This document shows, one piece after another, positions 8,747-16,458 of a stretch of 41,949 nucleotides of DNA. Position 1 is the stretch's first letter, and each line of letters starts with the position of its first letter. The notes beneath the pieces were generated by a model. The model saw only the letters and a list, made by a program, of their open reading frames with translations, was not told the DNA's origin and ran no database searches. Source of the DNA: Natronospirales bacterium (GTDB lineage: Bacteria > Pseudomonadota > Gammaproteobacteria > Natronospirales > REEB76); NCBI GenBank assembly GCA_021816765.1, contig JAKAXB010000016.1, positions 1 to 41,949 of the forward strand. Direction: 5' to 3'. The position numbers and the translations under genes are program-made.

Positions 8747-10942
8747 TCAGCCGCCGGGATGGTACTCCCGTTCGATGTGGCCTTTGAGCTGCGACTTGTA
8801 GTAGTACACCGTACGCAGGTCACCCATCGCATATTGCGTCGCTTCATCGTCGAAGTGCGGGGATTCGGGATCGCCGCTCTCGCCGCCGGCGGTGATGGCC
8901 CAGGCCCGCACCTTGGGGCCGAACTCCACCACCGCGATGAAGCTGTTGCCGCTGTCGCCGTACCACTTTTTGGTGTTCGGATAGGGGTGCGCGCCGAACG
9001 AGGCCAGCGAACCCCACAGCGACGAGGTGAACGGCACCGGAATGCTCGGCTTGGAGTCGTCGAAGCTCGGGCGGATGTGGTCGTTGATGCGCTGGAAGCG
9101 GTTGATGTGTCCCCACGGGGTTTCCCAGCTTCCGAAATCGGCAGTCAGCCTCTTTGAGGCGGCCGCCAATGATTGCAATAGCTGCTCCCGCGTCGCGCGC
9201 TTCACCACGTAGTCCTCGGGCGACAGGCCCGCGGCCCGGGCCGCGTCCCGCACGTGTGCATAGATGTTCGTGCCCCAGAACACGGCGAGCGAGGTGGCCA
9301 CGGAATTGATCCCCCAGCGGTAATTCCAGGCGCGCAGCACCGTGATTTGCTTGGCCAGCCCGGCCTTGAGCGGAGCGGATGCGGGTGTGGTGTCATAGGC
9401 CTTGAGCAGCACCGGAATCATGGTGGCGAACGCCGGCAGGTAACTGTCGAAGGCCGCGGCGGTGAGCGAGGCCATAGTCCAGTTCTTGTGACCCGTGAGT
9501 ACCCTCAGGGCGTGGTAGCCCCGCGGGGTCTCTTCCGTGCCCCGCTCCACATATTTGGGGAAATCCTGGCGCTTCGGGCTGTAGGGTCCCGCCGCTGACC
9601 AGGGCCAGTTGTTGGAGTTGTAGAGCCAGCCGTTGGGCGGATTGAGCAGGTGCGGGGTTTCGGCCAGCGTCAGCAGACCGTGGAAAGCGGTGGCCGGGTT
9701 GCTGCCGTCCACCGGCTTGTTCCAGTCGAAGGCGTCGCTGCGCCGCGGGATCCAGTCGGAGTGCCAGTAGGCGATGTTGCCTTCGGCGTCCGCGAAGATG
9801 GTGTTGTTGGAGGAGTTGGTGTGCAGCTGCATGGTCTTCTTGAACTGCGCGTAGTCCCTGGCCTTGGTGCGGGTGAAGTCCTGGATCAGCGAGCGCAGGG
9901 GCCGCTGCATCAGGTTTACGCTTTCCCACTTGTCGCCGATCCTGGCGATGATGGGTCCGTGCTGGGTGTAATAGGCGGTGAAGGTTTTCTCCGCCATGCC
10001 TGCCGGCGTCTTGTAGCGCACCACGATGCGACGCGTCCGCATGGGGAATTCCCGGTTGCCGTAGCGGTAATAGTAGCGGCCGTTCTTTTTGCTCACGGTC
10101 TCCAGGAACCAGGAGATGTTGCGCACCCCGCTGGAAGTGTGCATCCAGCCGGCGGTAGCATTGAATCCCTGGTAGACGAAGAACTGGCCCCAGGTGACGG
10201 CGCCGTAGGCGTCCAGCCCCTGGTCGCTGGCCATCTGCAGTTCGGAGCGGAAATAGAACGAGGTGTGCGGGTTGATCCACAGGAGCGCGTGGTGATCCAG
10301 GGCGATGGACGGCGAGATGGCGATGCCGTTGGAGCCCGTGGGTTCCGGCGGCGGAATCTCGGCGTCGGCGGTTTGCCGGTGGGTGAGCGGCACGCCGCCG
10401 TAGAAGTTGGCGAGCCGCGGAATGTTCACCCCCTGTTCGATGTCGCCGCCGATGCTGCCTTCGGTGAAACCCAGCGCCATCCACGGCTCGAAATGGGTGA
10501 TGACTTCGGGCTTCACCTTGGGATGTGTATATAGGTAGTAATTGAGGCCGTCGGCGAAGGCATCCATGAGCTTCTTGAGCCAGGCGGGGCTCTCGGCGTA
10601 CTTGGCCTTGAGCACCTTGGGATCAATGAAAAGCTTGCGGCGCAGGTCACGGTAGATTCCGGATTTGCCTTCCGCTTCCGAGCGCCAGCCCAGCGCGTCC
10701 ATGTAATTGGTCTCCAGCCGGTGGAAATCGTCCTCCGCCTGGGCGTACTCCATGCCGAACACCGCGTCGGCGTCGGTCTTGCCGTACACGTGGGCGATGC
10801 CCCAGTTGTCCCGGTAGAGGGTGACGTGCCGCGCCTCCCGTTGCCAGCGGGCGAGCTCCGCAGGGCTCGGCTGGGCAGCGGCACATGACAGTGCCCCGGC
10901 GGCCGCCACGGTGAGGAAGAAGACGAGGATGGTTTTTTTCAT
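8747..10942 (-). CDS. Penicillin acylase family (Ntn-hydrolase) exported enzyme
   Basis: Penicillin-amidase family enzymes hydrolyse amide bonds of penicillins, acyl-homoserine lactones or other N-acyl compounds in the periplasm. This 731-residue precursor has a signal peptide (MKKTILVFFLTVAAAGALSC, cut near AAAQ), an alpha chain with RDNWGIAHVYG (44-54) and GMEYAQAEDDFHR, and a linker. S204 in PTGSNGIAIS is the expected N-terminal nucleophile of the beta chain after self-cleavage. GGGAG lies 6 nt before the ATG at 10942. The start overlaps the last 4 nt of a fragmentary old-yellow-enzyme reading frame. Downstream on the same strand from the BNR-repeat gene, it may be co-transcribed with it. 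Substrate unknown; quorum-signal acylase activity is possible but unproven. Confidence 0.9.
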   Translation of the reverse strand: MKKTILVFFLTVAAAGALSCAAAQPSPAELARWQREARHVTLYRDNWGIAHVYGKTDADAVFGMEYAQAEDDFHRLETNYMDALGWRSEAEGKSGIYRDLRRKLFIDPKVLKAKYAESPAWLKKLMDAFADGLNYYLYTHPKVKPEVITHFEPWMALGFTEGSIGGDIEQGVNIPRLANFYGGVPLTHRQTADAEIPPPEPTGSNGIAISPSIALDHHALLWINPHTSFYFRSELQMASDQGLDAYGAVTWGQFFVYQGFNATAGWMHTSSGVRNISWFLETVSKKNGRYYYRYGNREFPMRTRRIVVRYKTPAGMAEKTFTAYYTQHGPIIARIGDKWESVNLMQRPLRSLIQDFTRTKARDYAQFKKTMQLHTNSSNNTIFADAEGNIAYWHSDWIPRRSDAFDWNKPVDGSNPATAFHGLLTLAETPHLLNPPNGWLYNSNNWPWSAAGPYSPKRQDFPKYVERGTEETPRGYHALRVLTGHKNWTMASLTAAAFDSYLPAFATMIPVLLKAYDTTPASAPLKAGLAKQITVLRAWNYRWGINSVATSLAVFWGTNIYAHVRDAARAAGLSPEDYVVKRATREQLLQSLAAASKRLTADFGSWETPWGHINRFQRINDHIRPSFDDSKPSIPVPFTSSLWGSLASFGAHPYPNTKKWYGDSGNSFIAVVEFGPKVRAWAITAGGESGDPESPHFDDEATQYAMGDLRTVYYYKSQLKGHIEREYHPGG

Positions 10943-11103
10943 GATGGACTCCCGCTGATGAATCCGGTGATGCGGCGAAATACCTCGGCGTGCCGGTCGG
11001 TGGGCAGCCCGTCCTCGCTCGAGTACTGGCACATGGACGAGACGAATACGCGGTTGTGGAAGCGGACCTCCCGCACCGTCAGCGGACTCAAGAGCTGCGC
11101 CAT
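10939..11103 (-). pseudogene. N-terminal fragment of an old yellow enzyme (NamA-like)
   Basis: The 54-codon frame begins MAQLLSPLTVREVRFHNRVF and continues VSSMCQYSSEDGLPTDRHAEV. This is clearly the start of an FMN-dependent NADPH dehydrogenase/xenobiotic reductase of the NamA/YqjM type, including the conserved SPMCQYS-like strand with its Cys. The family is normally about 340-370 residues; here the barrel stops after roughly 40 residues and the frame ends SGSPS-stop. The stop shares the ATGA with the acylase start. No rest of the gene is found nearby, so it is a deletion remnant, although it still gives an upstream reading frame that could couple to acylase translation. Confidence 0.8.
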
Positions 11104-11125
11104 CGGCTGCCGTTACCCGCGCGCG

Positions 11126-14100
11126 TCAATTCGTTGACGCGCTGTTCATGATCACCGATCCGAAGCCGGCCTGCCGCATCGCGGCGTTGAAGCGCGCGAT
11201 GTCCTGGTCGCGCAGCGCATGCCATTGCGCCAGGGTCCGGTCGAGTTGCCCCCGCAGCATGGTGTACATGCCCTGCTGCTGGGCCGTGGGCGCGCTGTCG
11301 GCGCTGTCCACCCCCAGTTCCAGGTAGGCGATCTGGCTGTTGAGTTCGCTCGGGTAATTGAGCATGGCTTCTTCCGCATGCGCCCGATACTGGTAGAAGG
11401 TCTCCAGCAGCGGCTGGAGTTTCGCGTCCAGTGCCTGAGCCTGGTGCACCAGCGACCGGTCCGCCGGTTGTTCCGCGAGCCGCTGCGCAATCCCCTCGAG
11501 CTGTGCGCGCACGCCGATGATGGCGTTGGCCGCCGCGTGATCGTCGGCGAGCGCCCGGTTGAGTTTCAGCATCAGGCCGTACTGCTGCTGGAGCGCCGCC
11601 GGGGTGACATGCACCCGCGGATCGGTGACCACCGCGAGCGGCTGGGTGTAGTGCCGGCCGTCCACCGTGAGGGTCAGGGAGTATTGGCCCGGCAGCACCA
11701 TGGGCGCCACCGGTCCGCCCATGTCGTAGTACGCGCCCGGGATTGGCGGCGGCCCCTTGAGCCTCAGGTTCCACACCAGCCGGTGCAGGCCGGGCGTGGT
11801 CTTGAGGGCAAAGGGCTTGGGATGTTCCTCGCCGGGGAATTCCAGCGGATGCGGGTTCTCGGGCGGCGTGGGCACACTGGAAAAGGTCCTGAGCTCCGCG
11901 CCGGCAGTGTCGCGGATCGTGAGCGTGACAGGCCCCCGGGTTTTGCCGGCGAGCGAGTAATAAAGGATCGCGCCGTTGGGCGGGTTCTCTCCCACGGAAC
12001 GGTACGGCAGGCTGCCACCCTTCTGGGAATGTAGCCGCACCGCAGTGCGCGCCGTGTACAGATGATCCGAATCGGGATTGACGCCCGCGGCGATGTCGCG
12101 CAGCGGATAGATGTCGTCCAGGATCCAGAAGCCGCGTCCGTGGGTGGCGGCCACCAAGTCGCCGTCCTTGATGACGAGATCGCGCACCGAGGTGACCGGC
12201 AGATTGAGCTGCAGCGGCTGCCAGTGTCCGCCGCCGTTGAACGACACGTACACGCCGAGTTCGGTGGCGGCGTACAAGAGGTTCTTCTGCTTCGGATCCT
12301 GGCGCACCACCCGCACGAAGGCCGGCGCCTTGATGCCCTCATCGGTGCGCGTCCAGGTGCGCCCGTAGTCGTGGGTCTGGAAGATGTACGGCTGGTCGTT
12401 ACCCAGCTTGTGCGCATCCACCGCCACATAGGCCGTGGCGGAATCGAAGTGCGAGGCTTCGACCATGCTCACCCGCGCCCAGGCGGGCAGACCCTTGGGC
12501 GTCACGTTCTGCCAAGTCTTGCCGCCGTTGCGGGTGAGCTGGATGAGCCCATCGTCGGTGCCCACCCAGATCTCGCCGCTCGCGAGCGGCGACGGCGCGA
12601 TGCTGTAGATTACGTCATAGTACTCGGCGGTGGAGTTGTCCTGGCTCACCGGCCCGCCGGAGGTGCCCTGCTTGCTCTTGTCGTTGCGGGTGAGGTCCGG
12701 GCTGATGCGCCTCCAGTTCATGCCTCCGTCGTCGGTACGCAGCAGATACTGGGAGGCGAAGTACATCACCTTCGGATTCTGCGGCGAGAACACGATGGGC
12801 ATGGTCCAGGTGAAGCGGTAGGCCTGCTTCGCGGCCGGTTGCCCGTCGGGATCGTAGGGCCAGGGGGAGATGTCCTGGAACTGGCCGGTGTGCAGATTGG
12901 CGCGCGTGAGGATGCCCATGTAGGAACCGGAGTACACGATGTCCGGGTCCGTGGGGTCCGGTACCACGTAGCCGGATTCGTTCTCACCCACCACGTACCA
13001 GTCGTGCTCGCCGATGGTGCCGTAATCGCTGCGGCTCGCCACGGCCACGCTCTCGTTGTCCTGTTGCGCGCCGTACACGTAATAGGGGAAGCGGTTGTCG
13101 GTGGCCACGTGATAGAACTGGCCGGTGGGCTGGTTGTGCTGGGTGGACCAGGTTTCTCCGCCGTTCACGCTCACGCTGGCGCCGCCGTCATTGCCGATGA
13201 TCATGCGCCGCGGGTCGGCGGGATCGATCCACAGTCCGTGGTTGTCGCCGTGCGGCGCGCGCACCATGTGGAAGGTCACGCCGCCATCAATGGATTTGTA
13301 GAAGCCCGTGTTCTCCGCGTACACGACATTGGGAGAAACCGGGTCGGCGTGCACGCGCATGAAATACCACGGCCGTTCCAGTAGCCGCGGGTCGCTGCTC
13401 ACCTGTTTCCAATTCGCGCCGTCGTCGTCGGAGCGGTAGAGTCCGCCCGCCTTGGCGTCGATGATGCAGTAAACGCGGCCGCCGCGGGCCGCGGACACGC
13501 CGATCCGCCCCCAGACTCCGGCCGGCAGGCCGTGGCCGGTGAGGCGCGTCCAGGTCCTGCCCTCGTCGCTGGACTTGTAGAGACCGCTGCCGGGTCCGCC
13601 GCTTTCCAGATGCCAGGGCGTGCGCTGCACCTGCCAGAGGGCGGCGTAAACGATGCGCGGATTGTCCTTGTCGAAGCTGAGATCAATGGCGCCGGTGTGG
13701 TCGTTGAAGTACAGCACCTTCTTCCAGGTCCTGCCGCCGTCGGTGGAGCGGAACACGCCGCGCTCCGCGTTGGGAGCGTAGGCGTGGCCCACCGCCGCCA
13801 CCAGAACGATATCCGAGTTGTGCGGATCAACGATGATCTTGCCGATGTGGCGGGTGTCGGTGAGGCCCAGGTGCTTCCAGGTCTTGCCGGCATCGGTGGA
13901 CTTGTAGACGCCGTCGCCGAAGGAGATGTCGCCCCGCAGCGCGGACTCGCCCGTGCCCACATAGATCACGTTGGGATCCGACGGCGCCACCGCAATCGCG
14001 CCGATGGAAGCGATGGGCTCCTTGTCGAAGATGGGCTGCCAACTGGTGCCGGCATCGGTAGTCTTCCACACGCCGCCCACCACGGCGCCGAAATAGAAAA

Positions 14101-14287
14101 CCTCCGGCTGTTGCACGACGCCGGCCACCGCCAGCACCCGGCTCCCGCGGGACGGTCCGATGGAGCGCCACTTGAGCCCCGCGAGCGGGGCCGGCGCCGC
14201 CGCAGCCGATGTCGCCGGGGAAAGCAGGGCGGCGAGAATGAGGCAGGCGCAAAGGCAGGCAGCGGTGCGGAGGGCACGTTGGCGCAT
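11126..14287 (-). CDS. Exported BNR/Asp-box repeat protein, sortilin (VPS10)-like
   Basis: This 1053-residue secreted beta-propeller protein has a signal peptide covering about residues 1-30 and then at least ten Asp-box repeats of the form SxDxGxTW, for example TTDAGTSW, STDAGKTW, STDGGRTW, TDDGGMNW and THDYGRTW. These predict one or two large propellers in the VPS10/sialidase-like fold. The last ~300 residues contain a beta-sandwich-like region (PVTLTIRDTAGAELRTF) and a helical end. Propellers of this kind bind or degrade extracellular protein or glycan, but no catalytic motif is evident. GAGGAG sits about 7 nt before the ATG at 14287. A paralogue lies at 25268-28399. The penicillin-acylase gene follows downstream. 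Confidence 0.9.
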   Translation of the reverse strand: MRQRALRTAACLCACLILAALLSPATSAAAAPAPLAGLKWRSIGPSRGSRVLAVAGVVQQPEVFYFGAVVGGVWKTTDAGTSWQPIFDKEPIASIGAIAVAPSDPNVIYVGTGESALRGDISFGDGVYKSTDAGKTWKHLGLTDTRHIGKIIVDPHNSDIVLVAAVGHAYAPNAERGVFRSTDGGRTWKKVLYFNDHTGAIDLSFDKDNPRIVYAALWQVQRTPWHLESGGPGSGLYKSSDEGRTWTRLTGHGLPAGVWGRIGVSAARGGRVYCIIDAKAGGLYRSDDDGANWKQVSSDPRLLERPWYFMRVHADPVSPNVVYAENTGFYKSIDGGVTFHMVRAPHGDNHGLWIDPADPRRMIIGNDGGASVSVNGGETWSTQHNQPTGQFYHVATDNRFPYYVYGAQQDNESVAVASRSDYGTIGEHDWYVVGENESGYVVPDPTDPDIVYSGSYMGILTRANLHTGQFQDISPWPYDPDGQPAAKQAYRFTWTMPIVFSPQNPKVMYFASQYLLRTDDGGMNWRRISPDLTRNDKSKQGTSGGPVSQDNSTAEYYDVIYSIAPSPLASGEIWVGTDDGLIQLTRNGGKTWQNVTPKGLPAWARVSMVEASHFDSATAYVAVDAHKLGNDQPYIFQTHDYGRTWTRTDEGIKAPAFVRVVRQDPKQKNLLYAATELGVYVSFNGGGHWQPLQLNLPVTSVRDLVIKDGDLVAATHGRGFWILDDIYPLRDIAAGVNPDSDHLYTARTAVRLHSQKGGSLPYRSVGENPPNGAILYYSLAGKTRGPVTLTIRDTAGAELRTFSSVPTPPENPHPLEFPGEEHPKPFALKTTPGLHRLVWNLRLKGPPPIPGAYYDMGGPVAPMVLPGQYSLTLTVDGRHYTQPLAVVTDPRVHVTPAALQQQYGLMLKLNRALADDHAAANAIIGVRAQLEGIAQRLAEQPADRSLVHQAQALDAKLQPLLETFYQYRAHAEEAMLNYPSELNSQIAYLELGVDSADSAPTAQQQGMYTMLRGQLDRTLAQWHALRDQDIARFNAAMRQAGFGSVIMNSASTN

Positions 14288-14462
14288 GGAAATCTCCTCG
14301 GGATTGGGTGCGGCCGGAGCGGGGCGCCCGGCGGACTTTACCCGGATGATAACGCGCCGCCCGGCGGCTGGCGATTCTGCGCCTGAGATTTCTTTGGCAC
14401 GGCTATGCTGAACGCAGGCCGGTTGTGAGGGATGCAGCTGGCTGCTTCTGATACGGTCTTAT

Positions 14463-15113
14463 TCAGCGCCCGATGAGAAAGAACGCCGCGGTGAACTGCA
14501 GCACGCTGCCGCCCAGGCAGAACGCGTGCCAGATGGCGTGATTGAAGCGCAGCTTTTCCCAGGCATAGAACAGCGCGCCGACGGTGTAGGACACGCCGCC
14601 CGCAAACACCAGGATGAGCGACACCAGGGGCAGGCTGTGTATCAGTGGCACGATTGCCACCAGACCCATCCAGCCCATGAGCACGTAGGTGACGGTGGAA
14701 ACCAGCTCATAGCGGTGTGCGAAGCTCAGCTTGAAAACAATGCCCAGGGCGGCAAGCCCCCACAGCACGCCGAACAGGCTCCAGCCCCACGCGCCGCGCA
14801 AACCGACGATGAGAAAGGGCGTGTAGGTTCCGGCGATGAGCAGGTAGATGGCGATGTGATCCACGCGGCGCAAAACCCGTTTCAGCGCGCTGGGCTTGAC
14901 GTAGTGGTACAGCGTGGAACTCAGGTAGGTGAAGATGAGCGTGCCGCTGTAGATGCTGAAGGTGGTGACATCACGCGAGCTGCCGTACACGGCGGCCAGG
15001 GTGATCAGCACCGGCACGGCGCCGAGCAGCAACAGGAATCCCAGAAAATGGGTGAGGGTGTTCAGCCACTCGTCCGAATTGAATTCACCGGGGTCCGAGG
15101 TGGTTTCTTTCAT
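14463..15113 (-). CDS. Hemolysin III family (PAQR-type) membrane protein
   Basis: The 216-residue protein has seven hydrophobic segments and the conserved marks of the bacterial YqfA/hemolysin III family. These are E and H in an early helix (NSDEWLNTLTHFLG), SxLYH in SSTLYHYV, HxxIYLLIAGTYTPF in the middle, and FNHAIWHAFCLGGS near the end; the Ser/His/Asp residues bind a metal in PAQR hydrolases. Despite the name, most members are not haemolysins; they are thought to act on lipids or stress responses. The ATG at 15113 is preferred; a TTG 12 nt upstream is an alternative. The left inverted repeat of the neighbouring cassette begins about 35 nt upstream of this start. Confidence 0.92.
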   Translation of the reverse strand: MKETTSDPGEFNSDEWLNTLTHFLGFLLLLGAVPVLITLAAVYGSSRDVTTFSIYSGTLIFTYLSSTLYHYVKPSALKRVLRRVDHIAIYLLIAGTYTPFLIVGLRGAWGWSLFGVLWGLAALGIVFKLSFAHRYELVSTVTYVLMGWMGLVAIVPLIHSLPLVSLILVFAGGVSYTVGALFYAWEKLRFNHAIWHAFCLGGSVLQFTAAFFLIGR

Positions 15114-15148
15114 TGGCTGTCTCAAACGGTTGCCATCATTGTGGATAC

Positions 15149-15178
15149 TATAAATTCAGGGTATCCGGATTAACGTGT
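15149..15178 (+). repeat. Left 30-bp terminal inverted repeat
   Basis: This arm has TATAAATT at its outer end, GGGTATCCGGATTA in the middle and CGTGT at the inner end. It contains the stop codon of the nucleotidyltransferase-like gene (15170-15172). The core ATCCGGAT is itself palindromic, but the match to the right arm extends well beyond that core. Confidence 0.85.
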
Positions 15179-15901
15179 GTTTTTAGGCCTTTGTAGGCGT
15201 GTGGACCTGGCTCGCGGCTTATCACTGCCACCAGACCCCCGCTCCCGGAGACCGTCTACGCAGGAGTTGAAGATTGTCCTGAGCTGCTTTGCTTCCACAG
15301 CGTTACCCCTGGTGATCAGCGTGAACGTTCTTGGGGAAGCCCCCACTTCTTTCAATCGTGCCAACCCACGAGGATCAAGATAGGGCCCAAGCAAGTCCCG
15401 GTCTTCATCGGACGCCAGCACGGTGAGTTTCACCAGGTCGCGCGTGTCCTTGTCACCTTTCGATGATCCAGCTCTGCCAGCGTCTGCGTCAAGCTTGAGT
15501 ACCAGCAGATGCCCGATGGCTGCAACCTTCAACGAACCGTAGGTGCTGGCATGGGCCAGCAGTTCGTCATACGGCACCCTGAGCTTGTTGTGATGCTCCA
15601 CATAAAGATCGGACTCGATGCGGCCCAGGGTCGCCTGGTGCTTGTTCGAGCGCGCATTGGCCGTCACCTCAACCAGGTCCCGGAGCGCGCCCAGATCTTG
15701 CATTGAGATATAGGCGTCGACGTCGTGGCTGAATTCGGCCAGCCGATCGCGGCTCACGGGCAGCGTCCCCAAGGGGCGATTCTGGGTGTGCAAATAGACC
15801 GCCAATCCGCCGATTAACACCGCGCCTGGGCAGTCATTTTCCAGGGTCTGTGCTGCTTGCAGGAGCTCTCGCCAGGCACTATCATTGGCTTTGTTATCCA
15901 T
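15170..15901 (-). CDS. Nucleotidyltransferase-fold protein (AbiEii/MenT-like)
   Basis: The 243-residue protein carries a nucleotidyltransferase core: GGLAVYLHT (31-39) for the G-G motif, followed by SHDVDAYIS with a DxD metal pair (D60, D62). A later charged segment includes LKLDADAGR and KGDKDTRDLVKL. AbiEii/MenT-type proteins with this fold act as toxins that modify tRNA, or as phage-defence effectors; here that role is inferred from fold and mobile context only. The ATG at 15901 is chosen because it starts the fold and GGTGA lies 6 nt upstream; a much longer upstream frame would overlap the divergent gene. No cognate AbiEi antitoxin is recognised. Its partner may be the divergent basic protein. 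Confidence 0.72.
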   Translation of the reverse strand: MDNKANDSAWRELLQAAQTLENDCPGAVLIGGLAVYLHTQNRPLGTLPVSRDRLAEFSHDVDAYISMQDLGALRDLVEVTANARSNKHQATLGRIESDLYVEHHNKLRVPYDELLAHASTYGSLKVAAIGHLLVLKLDADAGRAGSSKGDKDTRDLVKLTVLASDEDRDLLGPYLDPRGLARLKEVGASPRTFTLITRGNAVEAKQLRTIFNSCVDGLRERGSGGSDKPRARSTRLQRPKNTR

Positions 15902-15904
15902 AAC

Positions 15905-15935
15905 CGTCACCGTGACGACAATGATAGATCCTATC
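15905..15935. promoter_or_regulatory. Two operator-like palindromes between divergent genes
   Basis: The 37-nt gap between the divergent starts (15901 and 15939) contains CGTCACCGTGACG (15905-15917), a perfect 6-bp inverted repeat with a 1-nt centre. It also contains GATAGATCCTATC (15923-15935), 5-bp arms with a 3-nt centre. Their centres are 18 bp apart, so two dimers could bind on similar helix faces. One cassette protein may repress both genes; this is inference. Confidence 0.5.
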
Positions 15936-15938
15936 TCC

Positions 15939-16385
15939 ATGAACGTCTGGCCGTCAAGACCGCGGCCGGTGAAGCCTGCGGACTGGCGCGCGATCGCGTG
16001 CGCGCGAACGCTGGCGGTCATCTCGTACCAGGCCATCTGCAATCTGGCGGGCGTGCCGCCACGGGTGAGCGGGCCCGACTTAGACCGCCGCGTGCACATC
16101 CTCGCCGGCGAGCAGCATGCTTATCCGGTGGGCATGCCGGACGAAATTGGCGTCGCATTTCCAAATTACGACAGCACCCAGCCGGATGCACTGCGCATCC
16201 TTGAGATACTTGCGTATGGATTTCTGGATTACGCCGCCCGGGAAGCGCTCAGGGGGCGAGGTCTGTTTCTGCCCTTGGCACAACCCGGCCGCAAATCCAC
16301 GGGAAAGGCCCTTACCGGGGCGGAAAGAATGCGCCGTCTGAGGCTAAAGGTCCGGCCCAGGCAGGCTCGCACAACACACAAATAA
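15939..16385 (+). CDS. Cassette protein of unknown function with basic C-terminus
   Basis: I do not recognise this protein (148 residues from the ATG at 15939; an in-frame ATG at 15921 would add 6). An N-terminal part reads PRPVKPADWRAIACARTLAV. The middle has GEQHAYPVGMPDEIGVAFPN and a hydrophobic helix LRILEILAYGFLDYAARE. The last 30 residues are very basic (TGAERMRRLRLKVRPRQ), like small DNA- or RNA-binding tails of the xAERQRRxR type. It diverges from the nucleotidyltransferase-fold gene across two palindromes and ends 3 nt before the right inverted repeat. It could be the antitoxin/regulator of that gene or an independent cargo gene. The start at 15939 keeps both palindromes outside the coding sequence. 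Confidence 0.62.
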   Translation: MNVWPSRPRPVKPADWRAIACARTLAVISYQAICNLAGVPPRVSGPDLDRRVHILAGEQHAYPVGMPDEIGVAFPNYDSTQPDALRILEILAYGFLDYAAREALRGRGLFLPLAQPGRKSTGKALTGAERMRRLRLKVRPRQARTTHK

Positions 16386-16387
16386 CA

Positions 16388-16417
16388 ACACGGTAATCCG
16401 GATACCCAAAATTTATA
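16388..16417 (-). repeat. Right 30-bp terminal inverted repeat
   Basis: This arm is the reverse complement of the left one with three mismatches: TT in place of CA after TATAAATT, and C in place of A before CGTGT. It begins 3 nt after the stop codon of the plus-strand cassette gene and lies about 40 nt from the end of the Fic gene. Confidence 0.85.
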
Positions 16418-16458
16418 TATCAGTATGAGTGACTTGAATCCGGCGGATCGGGCGCATG

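Larger units (their letters stand above)
15149..16417. mobile_element. 1.27-kb two-gene cassette bounded by 30-bp inverted repeats
   Basis: The left repeat (15149-15178) and the reverse complement of the right repeat (16388-16417) agree at 27 of 30 positions; both contain GGGTATCCGGATTA and begin TATAAATT. Similarity continues for a few bases on both sides if one gap is allowed. Inside are only two divergent genes, and each ends at a repeat: one stop codon lies in the left repeat and the other 3 nt before the right repeat. There is no transposase, so if mobile it would be a non-autonomous element moved by an enzyme supplied elsewhere. The terminal TA dinucleotides would fit a TA target duplication, which is speculation. 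Confidence 0.65.

Noticed and set aside
12062-13384. A 440-codon plus-strand frame opposite the first propeller gene
   Set aside because: Antisense shadow; Val/His-rich translation without motifs or start signal.
15902-16099. Upstream extension of the nucleotidyltransferase-fold gene to 16099
   Set aside because: It would run antisense through the divergent cassette gene and over both palindromes. The fold and a ribosome-binding site start at 15901.
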